Assembly (NCBI RefSeq): GCF_026212465.1
Contig: NC_080053.1
Span: forward strand, 18,272,806-18,336,805
From: Amaranthus tricolor
Taxonomy: Eukaryota; Streptophyta; Magnoliopsida; Caryophyllales; Amaranthaceae
Direction: 5' to 3'
DNA length: 64,000 bases
Shown: positions 38,711 to 52,066 of the stretch, in pieces
Position numbering within the stretch: position 1 is the stretch's first letter
How the letters are laid out: the number at the start of each line of letters is the position of its first letter
Program-made: the position numbers and the translations under genes
The notes under the pieces: generated by a model
Databases searched by the model: none
The model's input: only the letters and a program-made list of their open reading frames with translations
What the model was told of the DNA's origin: nothing

Positions 38711-39835
38711 TGCTTTTTTTTTATAAATTACCCAACAAAACCCAAATTCAAAATTCAATTTTTTTGTAAATTTTTGAGTTTAATTTGCAATGAAGCTAAA
38801 ATTATGATGGGAATTTGCTCATCCATCAGTCTATAATTTCTATTTGAGGTCGGTGGAACTTGGATGGTGGATGAAAGAGAAAATGAGGATGAATTAAATA
38901 GAAATACAGAGGAAAATAATGGAAAATTCGGAGACAGATTTGGTTTGAAATATTTCCGCAATTGATCTTGCGCGTTTATTTAATTTGATTTACTTGATAG
39001 AAGACTACTTTTATTGTACAACCATGTGAATTGTCGTCCTTATTTTAGGCACACCGCACAACAATAACGTTTCATTGTCCAATGTAATTAAGCGATTTTC
39101 ATCTAGTTTTGTTTATTTTTTTATTATTTTTTTGTCTTTTTATTATGATTTATAAATCACGGTTATTGATAAGGAATTTTTTTATATGATTCTGTTAGTT
39201 CTGTACAAAACCGCTTCAGTATGAGACGGATAGTCTAATCAGTCTAAATTATAATTTTACTAATATATAAACCCGTGCAATGCATGACTTTTTTTAGTAT
39301 AAATTAATATAAAGAATCTAAAATTTTAATTTATGATGAAATTTTGAATTATCGTTATATTCAAATTTTTTTGTTTATTATTAATTAACAAATAACCATG
39401 TATGTAATCTAATCAAGGTAAATTTTGAATACTATGTCTGCAAAAAATTCAAAGTGCAAATTTTTTTTTCCCACTTATTGCAAATTAATATTACATTATA
39501 AAATTATTGCTAGATTTTAATGCATCAATTACAAAATTATTGCAAATCAAGCATACATATCCTTACTTAATGTATAATTCTTGGATTTTAATGTGTCAAT
39601 TACAAAATTATTGCAAATCAATTATAAAATTTCCTTATTTAATGTAAGATTAAATGTTGTATTTAAATTGCTTAGTCAACAGCGTACTCCAATCAAATTA
39701 ATCCAAATGTCAGAATCACTTTTATCGCGATATTTGTTATTTTGCTTCAGCTTTATTAGAATGTATTGTCATTTTGCTTCAGCTTTATTAGAATGTATGA
39801 TTGATATCTTTAGGGTCAAAATTGATTTTTCAATT
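38711..39835. other. protease 5' flank and repeated AT-rich spacer
   Basis: The presumed promoter and leader of the minus-strand protease gene lie from 38711 to about 38950 (CT-rich on the minus strand). From 39475 to 39660 a TCAATTACAAAATTATTGCA word recurs in a loose tandem, and a 32-bp TTTTGCTTCAGCTTTATTAG block is duplicated at about 39740-39800. Confidence 0.5.
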
Positions 39836-40045
39836 GATCATTTTAAGGTCTGAATTGATCATTTTTAGATCAAAATTGAAATTTTTTATAACAAAGCAGA
39901 CATGAACTCTTGATCATTTCTAAAAAGCGTTCATTTAATGGATCATTTTAAGGTCTGAATTGATCATTTTTAGATCAAAGTTGAATTTTTTATAACAGAG
40001 CAGCTATGAACTCTTGATCATTTCCAAGAGCATTCATCGAATCAT
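39836..40045. repeat. 105-bp tandem duplication
   Basis: Two copies starting GATCATTTTAAGGTCTGAAT, at 39836 and 39941, carry the same internal order of motifs (TTTTAGATCAAA, then ATAACA, then CTCTTGATCATTTC) with a few substitutions. It is non-coding. Confidence 0.85.
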
Positions 40046-40932
40046 TTGGCAAAACATAACTCGAGATCGACACTTCCTCCACCTTCACATCAACGGTAAG
40101 CAAACAATACACCTACAACTTTATTTCCAAGTCTATTATGAATAGAAACTGTTAAGGAAAAAGCAATATAACTATTATTGATCAATCATTAAAGAGTACA
40201 AGTACTCTTATGTTCCATTATAACCATCACGTTGCATTGAATAAGAGTACTTGTATTATGCAATGTATTAACACCATTATTGATAGTGTTATTGACTATT
40301 CATTTGTTGTTTGAAATTCATCCATAGAATAATAGAATAATATCATTTGATTAACTTCATTCTGAAACTATGAAAACAGAACTATATTTAGGTAGAAAAT
40401 GATTAGCATAACGTCAAAATTGACACTTATAGGTCAAAATTAAAATTTTTATTTTAATTAATCTGTTTAAGATTTATTTTAAGTTTGAAATTGATACCTC
40501 TAAGGTCAAAATTGATAAATGCTCAAAAAATGGAAGAAAAACAAGGAAAAGCATATGAGATTGTTATACGCGCGAATTGGGCCGGATTTTCTCATAATGA
40601 GACTGTCTCAGCCAAGTTTTTGCGCATATGATTTGAAAAGACGCATATATTTTTGTCCTAAATAAAGAGATATTTTCTTATTGACATATAAGTATAGTAT
40701 TATTAGTAGTTCAAATTTTCGTATAATAATTAGAGTTTGTTAATATGAAAGTACATAAAAATATAAATATCGAAAAAAGAAGTAATTGCAGATTATCATT
40801 ATAAAATTATAATATTTCTAATAATATAGGAAAAATTGTAATAGTTAGAGTTTATTAGTATGGATCTACATCTCTTTCTCCTGCCATGAAGAGTATTAAT
40901 TCATCCCAAGTTTTTCATCTAGGCGTTCAATT
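40046..40932. other. AT-rich spacer
   Basis: I see no gene. A short ATGAGACTGTCTCA palindrome near 40598 resembles one at about 34277 and may be an end of a small repeat. Confidence 0.5.
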
Positions 40933-42660
40933 CACTAGTGGAAAAAAAGATATATACCACGCCACATATGCTGCAGTTTAATTTATAACGCAACATAAAT
41001 GTATAAGGTGAATTTGGAAAAAAAAAATTACATTATATGCTCAAGTTCCTTGAGAACCGCAGCATATAACACTCTATAATGTGTTAAACGCTAACGCTGC
41101 CGTTTAGAAGGAACCGGAGCATATAAGTTTTTTTTTAAAAAAACGTGCCTGTTAACGTTCATTTTGTTTTCATCCGAGAATTTGCGAGTTACAAACCTAC
41201 TATTTCATCCTCCTCTAAAACCTAATGTTTCTTCAAGCTAAGTTACAAACCCCATTTTCAAGTCTTCAAGTTTCACTCGTCCAAAAATTCTCGTCATTTT
41301 TAGTTTTTCTTTCTTCTTCAAATTGCCATTGTTGGTATTTTCAAGCTTTTAAGCTTTCAAGTTTTCATTTCAACTTAGATTCATATTTCATCCCAAAATT
41401 CAAGCTTTAACATTTCAACTACTTAGGTTATTTTTCCTTTCAATTTTTTATCTACTTAAACTTTGATCAACTCATTTTTGTTCCCCTTCTTAAAACACTA
41501 TTGTTGGGTATTTTTAGAGCTTATTTTAACTTTTTGTTAGTAAAAATGATTGTGAACTACTCTTCACTTTGAGGGCATAACATTATCATCTAAATACCAA
41601 GGTAATTTCTATTCATATATTAAGTTCTGTTTTGATATTTTTATGTGTTTGTAACTACTAATTTAGATTGAAAGTTGTATTATTATTTATAATTGAATGT
41701 GATCTTACTTATGTATGTAGTTGTCGTTTGTGAATTTGACATTTTTAAGTTTATGTTATTAGTTTGTTCTTTATTTTGATTTTTGTGTAGTTTGTTTAAA
41801 AGTGTTCCACTGAATGTGTACGAAGAATAAGGGTTTGCTCATACAGGGAAAATATTAATGGATATGAGACAGATAAAGATAATGTCAATGAGGATGTGGA
41901 TCGTGTTGATGAGATGATGAAGGGGGTTGAGGATGAGTTAGGAAAACGTTCTTGTGTTTTTGACTTGTTAACAGAGGATTCTCAAAAGCCTTTGTACCCT
42001 GGATGTACAAAGTTCACCAAACTAATAGTTGTGTTGATATTAAGGCAAAGTTAAATTGGATTGACGCTAGTTTCACAATGTTACTAGAAGCATTAGGTGA
42101 GATGCTTCTTGATATAAATGAACTTTCAAAAGTAACATATTATCAAAAAGCTTATGTGTCCTTTCGGCTTAGAATACTAGAAAATTCATGCGTGTCCAAA
42201 TGATTGTGTATTGTATCGGAATGAAAATGAAAACTTAGAAGAGTGTAATGTGAGGGATCCCCCTAGATGTGATCATAGTATTTTGGCTAAATTGCAAAAT
42301 GTTAAAAAAAATGTTTAAGAGTTCGACATCGATTCTATGGATGTGATATTTGGCCTGTAAGTAATAATTTTTCTGATTATGGTTTAATTTATGGAAGCTA
42401 TTTCATTTAGGTTTAATTTAATGTATTTTGTTTATAGGAAATTACAAATTTTTAAAGTGGAGATCTATTCAAGTCTGATTCATTTGGATGAACATATTGT
42501 TTGAATGAACACAATTCTCTTTTGCTTGAGAAAATTGACAAAATGAAATTGAAGAAACAAATATTGAAGGAGATTGAAGCATTTTTAAAGATTGAACTTG
42601 CTAAACATGTAAATACTACAAAAGCTTTAGGATTTGTGCTTGTTGCATCATAATTCTTAT
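40933..42660 (+). mobile_element. degenerate CACTA (En/Spm-type) element
   Basis: It begins CACTAGTGGAAAAAAAG, the typical CACTA terminal repeat. Subterminal words such as GCAGCATATAA and CTGCAG follow for about 200 bp (40960-41120). A frameshifted TNP2-like reading follows at 41830-42360: PLYPGCTKFTK, then a shifted LGLEYEKIHACPND-like stretch, then YRNENENLEEC. This is the N-terminal signature of CACTA transposases. A further coiled-coil-like segment is readable near 42530-42620. I could not find the matching right terminal repeat, so the right limit is arbitrary. The element is inactive. Confidence 0.7.
41830..42360 (+). pseudogene. TNP2-type CACTA transposase fragment
   Basis: Conserved pieces are recognisable in more than one frame: the LYPGCTKFTK motif near 41995-42025 and the CPND...LYRNE...LEEC motif near 42190-42250. 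Between them the frame shifts more than once and stops appear. The catalytic half expected downstream is absent. It is part of the CACTA element that starts at 40933. Confidence 0.7.
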
Positions 42661-43269
42661 TTTTAACCTCCTTATTTATGTTAACAACATTAGTTTTTAA
42701 TGAAAAACAAAGGCTTTGTTTCTAAGAGTATTTATGTTAATCATGCTAAAAATATAAGACAATTAATGTAATGAAATGGATTCGATTTGTTTTGATATCC
42801 ATTTTCTGCCTTGGGAGATCCATAAGCAACATCATAATTATTAATTCAACAACAAATATGATATAACTTGCTCAACTAGTACGGCAAAATATCAATGCAC
42901 TAAGTAACGGTAGCAAATAACAGTACACTGCCTATTTTCTCAAAAACTAATACAGATGTTTTAAAAAGCAACATTTAAGTCATTAGCATACATATGATTC
43001 AATCTCTCTAAATTCAAGAACTCTTAAGTATTAGACTAACTATTGATTACTATTAATTACACATTCTTCATTGGTTGATTGTTGATGCTTGAATTGAGAT
43101 TATGTTAAGAGGATTTTAGCCTCCCTTGATTGGCCTTCCTCATTTAAATTTGCGTTATTAAAAAATAATATTATAGTAGTTAGGTTGACTGGGCTATTAA
43201 CTGATGTATAACTATTTTTGTTAAATAGTTAACTGACATACAGTTTCAACATTTATAACAGAACCACTA
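42661..43269. other. AT-rich spacer
   Basis: No gene or clear repeat is visible. It may contain the unseen remainder of the CACTA element. Confidence 0.45.
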
Positions 43270-43751
43270 GACATACCACCTCCATTTGCATCCTTTTCCC
43301 ACCTCTACCTATTGTACCCAAATGTGTAATTAAATGATGATGGGATGGTTGGGATTTTGAATCTACTCTTCCTTCATTGGCATCCCTCTTAGTCTTTCTC
43401 TTCCTCTCTTCAATGGTAGTGGTATTGAGTCAATAGCTTTACCCTTTTTCAGGACACTATCTTTTTATTGTGTCATGTGGATTTGCTATAATTCATCTGC
43501 ATGCCATGTCTTGTGTATTTTTCTCATTTCTTTGAGTCCTCATGAGGACTTTTTTTTGTCTTTTTTGGTCATTCGGGACCAATTTTGATAAAGAGGTGGA
43601 TCATTAGGAATTTAGGCATATCAACTTCAAGCCAATGACACTTTCCCATGCAAGGAGCTATGCTTCCTCTATAAGCCCTCATATATGCAACTTTGGTGTA
43701 ACATTCATCCACATATGACTCCAAATCTCTATGTAGGTAACATTTAACCAT
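43270..43751 (-). pseudogene. probable MULE transposase C-terminal fragment
   Basis: The minus strand from 43751 reads DLESYVDECYTKVAYMRAYR, then CHWLEVDMPKFL, which resembles the stretch after the SWIM finger in plant MULE transposases (a YV-x-YY/CY-x-AY segment, then W-P). A shifted frame then gives Lys-rich KKDKKK and KIHKTWHADE pieces. There is no SWIM Cys-His set and no catalytic domain. The assignment rests on short motifs and is tentative. Confidence 0.4.
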
Positions 43752-45660
43752 TAATTAAAGTTTCTTTACTTGATAAATCTCCAATTAATTGATTTGATAA
43801 AATCTTGAAATAATTTTATTTGCATAATATAAGCATATTGATATGTCGCTATCAATCTTAAAAGGGTTTTGTTTACCTATTCAACCTACATATTTAACGG
43901 ATTAATAAGTCTTAGACATTGTAAGTAGATAATTTATTTTTTAGCCCTAAAATTCCTTAATTGTTATTATACCTCTTTTGAGTGAAGGTTTAGGGGTGTT
44001 TTGGTGTTTGTGTTGCCCTTAGTGTTGTCTAAAGAACACTTTGATTGTATCCATTAATTTATTGATAATTAGTGAAAGCGCTTAGTACCGTATGTGGTAT
44101 TTCTACCTCATAAGTCAAAACAAAAAAAACTACTATAAAAAACCTTTTTATTGACTTTTAACTTTCTAATTTATATTTTCTCTAATAAATAACGAAAAAA
44201 TTGATTTTTACCAAACATCTCCATAATAGTTAGCTTAAACTATGACTCTCCACTCTTTAGCAATTTGCACCATTTTTTACTCTCTACTCTACTAACCCAC
44301 ACTTCTTACTTTCCACTTTACTAATCCACACCTCTTACTCTTTATTCTAATAGTCTACTAGCACGTTAAGGTTATTGCAATATATTTTATTTTGCATAAA
44401 TTCCACACAAGAGTTTCTATTAAATCCAATACCCACATCCCATCTTTAGATAGCCATATATTCACCATCAAATTTGTAACAAAGGCACGGTTGCTCATGG
44501 CCCGACATGCAACCCGGACACGATATGTCCAGCCAATTACTATAGTGAACCACATGCATGCCAAATTTACAAATTATTAAAATGGTACGCCTTGACATAT
44601 GACTCGCGTGAAAGACCACCAACCCCACGTTTTATAACCAAATTTTGGAAAATAAAGTAAGAAATGAAATATAATGATGCTTTAGCCTACAACACAACAT
44701 GACTTGAACTACTGACTTGGGTGCTCACGTCGTATTACAGGCCATTGTTTCATAAAATGTGAATAGTGATTTTTACAATTTTCTTAAAACATTTGCATAG
44801 TTTATTGTGCCGACACATTTAATGTTAGCATTCCACCTTACTTTAAAATCTTGGGTTTATTATTGCCCTCACTCCGCAGGCATGGACCGTTATGGCAAGG
44901 TACAACCTGTTGCCTGTAAAGATGGTCATGGATCGAGTCTCACCAGATCCGGACTCAAATCCATTTAATGTATTAAGGCTTTAGGGTTTAAACGAAGTTG
45001 TAATTTATATGGGTACGGGTCTAGGTCTAAATTTATGAGTCGAATCCATCTAAGAGTCTTTAGATAGAGTCTGAGTCTGAATTTATAAATTAAAATCCAG
45101 AGCAAACCTTTTCATTTGGAAACATAGATCGGATTTAAACTCATTAGATTTCAATAAATCTAACTCATACTTATAGGTGTTCATTCGGGTCATCGGGTTG
45201 ATTTTGGTCGATTGTTTCGATTATGTTCAAAATCGAGTTTTGTGTCCACATTGAATTTTACATAATTATAAATCTATTTTTAAGTCGGGTTTCGAATACT
45301 AGGTTGGGTGAATATCGAGTCATAAGATTTATTTTGAATACGTCTACCCATACTTTAATACAAAATTGGATTTGAGACGAACTCAAACCTTCACTATCAT
45401 GTGCACCCATCTAGAGGCTTTAGTCGGTTCCTTTAAACAAGGAAGATCCAAACCACAAGGTTACAAAGGCAAGATATTCTCCAAGGCACATTGCGTAGCT
45501 ACCACAAACTACAAAATCAAAAAATTTCATCCTCCTTCACACGCCACAAAACACTTCACTCTTCCACACTAGTAGGCCCTTCAAAGGAATCACTCACTTC
45601 TGAATTCCCATACTCAAAAAATCAAAAACAAATCTTCAAAATCTTCCATACTTAACTTTA
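43752..45660. other. AT-rich spacer and upstream region of thioredoxin f
   Basis: No gene is supported. A 68-codon minus-strand frame at 44358-44564 has no recognisable motif. The last 150 bases (A- and C-rich, with CTTCCA and CACTCACTTC) look like the thioredoxin f 5' leader. No TATA box can be assigned with confidence. Confidence 0.5.
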
Positions 45661-48123
45661 ATGGCTCTCCATCTTTCTCTCTCTCATCAATCATGGACTT
45701 CTACAGCAAATTCCATCACCTCATCGGATCTTACCCGTGGATCAATCCCCACTACCCGATTGCCAAGACGGGTCGAATTTAGTGAGAGTTTCAAGAGTCA
45801 AAACCTAGTGAAGAGGAAAGAGATAATGAGAGGTCAAATTAGAGCAAGTTTGGAAACAATGGGTGCCCAAGTTGAAGACATTGTTGGGAAAGTTACCCAA
45901 GTTAATAAGGATACTTTCTGGCCTATTGTTAAGGCTGCTGGTGATAAACCGGTTGTTCTTGATATGTACACTCAATGGTATTCACTAAAAATCTCACCTT
46001 TTTAAAATTTTGAAGTATATTTTCTTTAATTTTTAATTGGGTATTTTTTTTAATTGGTGATTGTAGCTGTTTAATAATTTCCTCACAAAATTTACCACAT
46101 TTTCTAAGATGGAATTAATAGGAGTAGAAGTTAGTCCAGCAAACTTATCCAAATTTAAGATAAATTATGATGTGTTTGTTCTTGACTTTTTATGTCTTGA
46201 TTATAAGCATGTTTTCTTTAAATTTTTAAGCTTTTGTGGTAAACAGCTATTTGGAGAGCTTACCAGCTTTCACTTATTCTCTGCAATGGTTTTTGGTAAA
46301 ATATGTTATTGAGCAATTTAATGATATTTTAGCACAAATACATGATTGGATAGTTGAACATCTAAGACGAGTGTATTGTAAAATAACTTATTGAAATGAA
46401 TAAGCTATTTTTGAACAAGAGCTCCTAGCAGCGTGTTCAATAAACACGAACAAGCTGGTCAAACTTTACTGTCAAATTAGTCGCTTCAATCAGCTACCAA
46501 TTGTACGCTATAAGTCACTTTGGGAACATCCTCAAATTCCTATGTATATGTATATTTATCTAGTTTATTGTAACTTGATTTTAAGCTCTTAGCCAAGTTT
46601 TATAGCTACTTATGCCATAAGCTCATAACATAGTCAATTCTGCCAAATTTCCGTTGAATTAACTACTTTGTAATAATTGAGAGGAACTTGTTTTGACTTA
46701 CAATTGATCTGTCTCTGTTCTCAAGAGTTTAGTTTGCAACAGTACACAATTGCATGTTAATTAAGGAAATAGTGGGATAATCAAATTGTCTAGATAGTAT
46801 TTAACGTGATAAAATGAGAGAAAATGTGTGTATAAGAATTAATAAGAAAGTGGTGAGAGACATATCTAAAATAGAAATGTTGCAAAGTAAAAGGGGTAGA
46901 CCAAAATAGAAATATTGACAAACTCATAGAAAAGTCAAAAAGAGGGGTATGTGGTCATGCCCATTTCATCACAAAATTTGTGAAAACTATTCCATTTTCC
47001 AGGTATCAAAAACTTTGAGATTATTAGCATCCTTGTTATTGGTTTGCTATAACCTTTACAAACACAATGACTAGCTAGAACTCAGAGGGCGTCTTTGTAT
47101 GGCTCAAGTCATGATCTTGTATGTTAATTTCTTTTGATGGTTAGGATTAAGAATAGTTGAAAGATCTATGATGTTAAATTATCAAATTTCATTATGAGGA
47201 TTATCCCGTTCCTTCTCTTATCAATTGTATAAAGGAAGCAAGCGATGATCTTGAATTCTACACAATCATATAACTGTTTATATGTTATACAGCTTCCCAC
47301 TATTGTCTATAACTATATTATATATATTCTCTAAGTTTTGTGCAACAAAAGAGTAAACTTTAAGCTTTTCTTCTATGAGTTCTAACACATTGTTTAATCG
47401 CCTGTGAAGGTGCGGTCCATGTAAAGCAATGGCTCCAAAATTCGAGAAATTGGCGCAGGAGTATCTTGATGTTGTCTTTCTAAAGCTTGATTGTAACCAG
47501 GAAAACAAGGTATGTATCGACTATCGTAAAATGTACTTCCTTTCCATCCGTCTACAAGCGGAAACTACAAAAATTGTAAGCCTAATTAAAAATTAGATCA
47601 CCAAGTAGTACTTAGTTTGGTTCATGAGGCTTTGGACTTGTAACTAATAAATTTGTGATTGGACTTGTACACAAAAAGACTCGCATAAGAGAGTTAACTA
47701 AATACATGCCTGATGAGGTTCCATCCTAAAACCAATTGGTATTAGGAAAAGTAACCCATCAGGTATATATGTTAGCCAAACTCTTTAATTTTTCGATGTG
47801 AAATCACATATGGGTTGTGGGTTATTTTCCAACAGTGACTTCAAGGCATAATGAGTTTGAGCCTCACCGACTGTGTTCCCTTCTTCCCTCAAGCGAAACA
47901 TTATTTCTTGAGCGAGGAAGCGAGAGTGGAACTCTTGTTAATTCAAAATTGAATCAATACATTAATGTGATTTTGTATACATGGACAGCCCTTAGCAAAG
48001 GAACTAGGCATAAAAGTTGTTCCAACTTTCAAAATTCTGAAGGATGGCAATATCGTGGAAGAAGTGACGGGGGCCAAATATGATACGTTAGTTGCAGCCA
48101 TTCAAACCGTTCGAAGTAGCTGA
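45661..48123 (+). CDS. TRXF: chloroplast thioredoxin f (3 exons)
   Basis: This thioredoxin passes electrons from ferredoxin-thioredoxin reductase to Calvin-cycle enzymes such as fructose-1,6-bisphosphatase in the stroma. Exons are 45661-45977, 47410-47509 and 47989-48123, with GT-AG introns; the first intron splits the Trp codon before the active site. The product is 183 residues. A Ser/Thr-rich transit peptide (MALHLSLSHQSWTS...) extends to about residue 62. The redox site is WCGPC with Cys107 and Cys110, the cis-Pro is Pro151 in VVPTF, and the third Cys typical of f-type proteins is Cys134 in KLDCNQEN. The body is very close to spinach thioredoxin f as I remember it. The [20 protein letters not shown] stretch distinguishes it from m-, x- and y-types. 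Intron 1 is 1.4 kb and includes degraded repeat sequence near 46750-46960. Confidence 0.97.
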
Positions 48124-48377
48124 ATGAAAGCATTCAAGTGTCTTTGTGTGTATATATGCTGATAAGATCTTTGTTGCAACTGACTCAGGGGACGGAAAAT
48201 GATCGGCAATCAGATGTACTAAGTTTAGCCACTGTATTTGCCGAGATTGTTATCAGAACGAGAGTTGTAATCGTATACCTTCATGAAAAAGAAGAAAAAA
48301 AAAAAAGCAGTTCTTAAATGTTAATTTTCTGTTCCTGTCATTGACATTTGGTGTAGTGCAATGCTCAACATGGGTAT

Positions 48378-48550
48378 TAGGATCCTCTCCGTTACTTTTC
48401 TCTATTACTCATCCTAAAGTTTTAACATATATTTTAGAATAAAAAATAAAATGTCAAAATTCCTCCTATTAAAACTCCATCAAGCAATTATAGCCATTAG
48501 ATTGAATAATTGACCCTCTATTACATGTTAAGTAGTGAAGAGGATCCTAA
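48378..48550. mobile_element. putative MITE downstream of thioredoxin f
   Basis: TTAGGATCCTCTCCGTTACT at the left is matched by an inverse GTTAGGATCCTCTTCACTAC at the right. The segment is about 170 bp, AT-rich and non-coding. The target duplication is unclear. Confidence 0.45.
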
Positions 48551-50889
48551 CTCCAATCTGATCCTGGGACAGTTGTAATTGTATAATTCTATGAGTTCTA
48601 TCATCTATGTAGTTGGTTGCTTCCCTATCTTCTCAATTCATTTAACTACCACATTTTAATGAAGAAAAACCCAAAGAAACCCAACAAAGCCAACAATACT
48701 TTTTGTTGATTTCACAATAGAAAGCAATATTTTTTCTAATTTTCTTCCTAATATCCAAGAATTCTGACACGGAAAAGTTTAATACTTGTGAACTTCAAAT
48801 GATGAACCCTGAAAATACCAAAGAAATCCTACAGTACTGAAAGATGAAAAAGATTAAAGGAAAAATTAATTAGAATAATTTAAATTTTTTCTTGATTTTA
48901 CTATAATAATCTCACTTATTAATTAATCATGAATAATTTCAATTTTAGAGTAAACTTGGATAATTAGATGTAAATTAAAAATTAATATAAAATTAGAGAA
49001 AATTTTTAAAAATTTACATAAACAATTCCGAATAATGAAAAAAAAATCAAAAAAAAAAAAAATTGACATATTTTACATTTTTTTTTACTTTTTTTTTAAT
49101 TCATCTTATTAATTCATGTGTTGGTTCTTTTCCTTTGAATTGGACTAGTCCCTAACTTTGAAATCATGAGCAATACATGGTAATTGTATTTTCTGAATAG
49201 ATATTTATCAGAAGTAATTGAGTTGCATGGCCATTGGCATCACCAATTCAGGTTGAATGTTTTATAATTTTCATTGTTTCTGAAGGAAAAGCAATTGGAA
49301 AACAAGTGTACAGCTTCAGATGATTGGTTAGTTAATGAAGTTGAATTACATTATCGGTTTTGCTTCTCTTTTCATTTATGATTTTGTCATCCGTGGATTG
49401 ACTTTTCCTATGTTAGTTGACTTTTCCCTGATTGTTTTGCTCAAGTGTAAGTATGAAGCATTGGGGGTCGTTTTCAGCACGTGATGTTTACTTGGCCGTT
49501 CGCCTAAGTTGCAAAATTTCCTTTCAAATGGGCATATAGATTTCAACTTAGCTCTTGCCCTCCATTTTCATCTTCCGAATAACTAATTCTATTTTTCACA
49601 GTGTTTCTAACTTCACAATTATGTTTCTTATATACAAATTTAACAGTATCTATACTCTGTTGTCATTTAGAGCGTATAATGGTTATCGTAAATGATAATT
49701 AATTAAATCAAATAAATAAATTTATTTATTTATTTAGTTAAATATTCCAATATTGCAAAATTGTTGTTTTGTGCAAAAGTATTTTTTGCGGATCGCGAGA
49801 TTTCACGACAAAGTTTCTGTTTTGGAAATTACTCAGGTCGCGGCTCGCGACTTTCACGCTGGTTTTTGCAATGTTCGTTTTATTCGGTTTTGTTAGTTAT
49901 GCTATAACTACCTACGGTTAATCTGGTTATATTAACTGAATATATTGGGATGGATTGATTTTTGATCGACATTGACTCGTGAGTCGATGTTGTGGTTCAT
50001 AAAGTGACATATTACTTCATGAATGGTTGTACACTCCTCTATAAATATAGAAGGCATGTGTAAGTTATTTCTTACATGAGATATACATGAAATATACATG
50101 TAATTTTTGAATTTCTTATCCTCTCTAGCACTTTATATAGAAACTTGCAATCCTTAATTGTAAATTTTTGTTTCTTCTTCCATTTAAGTTTTCTCATGTG
50201 GTTCTAATTTCCTTGTGCTAGGAATTTAGTGAAATTCTTTGTATCTCAAAACACATTTCTAGTATACATTCCCAAGCACCGTAATAGAGAGGAAATGATG
50301 TTTTATGAAGAGAGTCTCGCCTAGAATTTATATCAAGTCACGTACAAAATCTTCTTGTTACTATGTTCGATATATGGTGAATCCCAATTATAAAGTTTAC
50401 ATTTGGTGTATGTTAAGCAAAGCTTTGAACTTGTCATATGTTTTTGTAACCTACTAGGTTTATGTAACTTTATTTTATATGTTCAATTATAAATTTAAAG
50501 TCATAAAATACAACATACTCTATCCTAATTCTTTCTAATATGTACACATTATGGTTTATTTGTGTATCTTTTTATTTCTTCTTCAAAGAGAAATTTAGAC
50601 TTGTAACTGCATCAAAATTTTAAGTTTAGATTGTAAGTTGTTGAGGAACTAAATCTGTATTTTAGTAATCCACCAACCCAACCATTCGCGTAAACTTCAG
50701 GATGCTTCTTTATCATTGTTCTTAGGAGATGAGCATCATGTTCTTGATGATTTGGTTGACTCCAGTTGTATGGGTTTGTTTTGGGACTGAGAGATAGTAG
50801 ACAGATGACATCATTGTAATTTGTGTCTCAAAAAAATTTGTTGATTCGGAAAAGACATTGGTTATAGTATGTGTTAGATTGGTGATGCG
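48551..50889. other. AT-rich spacer with possible LTR debris
   Basis: From about 49690 to 50330 the sequence has LTR-like features on the plus strand: CCTCTATAAATATAGAAGGC as a TATA region near 50036-50055, preceded by a GC-richer stretch (GGTCGCGGCTCGCGACTTTC) and followed by a leader-like segment. I see no PBS, no paired LTR and no ORF. The rest is featureless. Confidence 0.35.
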
Positions 50890-52066
50890 TGTTTAAAGGC
50901 GGGAAATGTTCTTTGTGATGCAGAGATTCAAATGGGTTAATCAATTCAATCGTTACTACACTCAAACACTCAAAAATATCACCAAACAACCCTCACACTC
51001 ACTCAGACAAACAAGAAAGTTCTTCTTGATTTTCTGATGGGCGAACTGATCACCTTGGTCGCACTTTGAGACTGAACAAATGATATGTACAATACAAGGA
51101 TTTTAAAGCCTTGATTGCAGGGTGCTTTTGAGAATTCAAATCACTCCGTAACTTGCCTTCTCTCCGGCCAAAGGCTGCTCCACAACCTTTGATGAAGTTT
51201 GCAAACAAACTTCAAAAACTCAGAAAAATCCTTTTTCTGAAAAATACTTCAAGTATTATTAATGATCAAAACAATCTTCAACGTCCCTTTTTACAATGAG
51301 AACCTATGTATATATAGGCTTTGAATCTAGAACTAGCCGTTACATTAATGCACACAATTATTACACGTGTTCCTAACTAAAACCGAATGCAAAACAGAAG
51401 AAAAACACTTAGACAAATTCTACTATTCACAGCTTGTTGAGCAGCCCTCCTTCGGCTCAGCTTCTAGGCCTCCACGTGGATTGTTAGAATGTTTTAGGAC
51501 CTTGATAACAAGTTCCTAGTGTATAGATTCCATTTCTACCCTTGGTGGCACAAGATACCATGAAACACGATCTGGGAAACGCATGCTAGGTCAGCTGGTC
51601 AGAACAAGTGTGCAACTGAGTTTTGTTCTGATCTGTACTTCTTGCTGAGTGGCTGACCTTCATGGCTAATTTCAGTGGGTTTTCCATGATTTATAGTGAT
51701 GTTCTTGGGCCAAGGCATGAAGTTCCATGTACCAAGACTCCATTTCCACTTTATCCCAAGTCCTAGACGTACTGGTTTGGTCTCCACGTGTCGTGCAAGG
51801 TGCCCTGGTTGCTAGTTCGCTGCTGTGTTGTTTTGAAGCCATGAGCTGTTCTCTGAGGTCTTGTATGCAGCCTTGTATGGCTCCTTTGGTATCTTTACTT
51901 GATGCAACCACATTTGCATCAATTGGTGATTCTGCTGCTCATCCCCGGAGGTGGTTTTGGACACGTGCCAATTGTTGGAAAGCACATGCCCGAATAATTG
52001 GTGGTATAGTGAACAAAATCTGTTGCAAATTTTAAGGGTTGTTTCCTGTTATGACAACTCCTAAAA
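50890..52066 (-). other. possible LTR-like debris, minus strand
   Basis: On the minus strand a TATA-like CCTATATATACATAGG near 51303-51320 is followed by a leader-like stretch down to about 50900. The GC content is higher than the surroundings from 51420 to 52000. Two small frames (51599-51787 and 51672-51911) overlap each other, and neither has a known motif. I cannot define element ends. Confidence 0.3.

Noticed and set aside
44358..44628. Overlapping frames on both strands near 44.4-44.6 kb
   Set aside because: Three mutually overlapping short frames with no conserved motif; probably chance.
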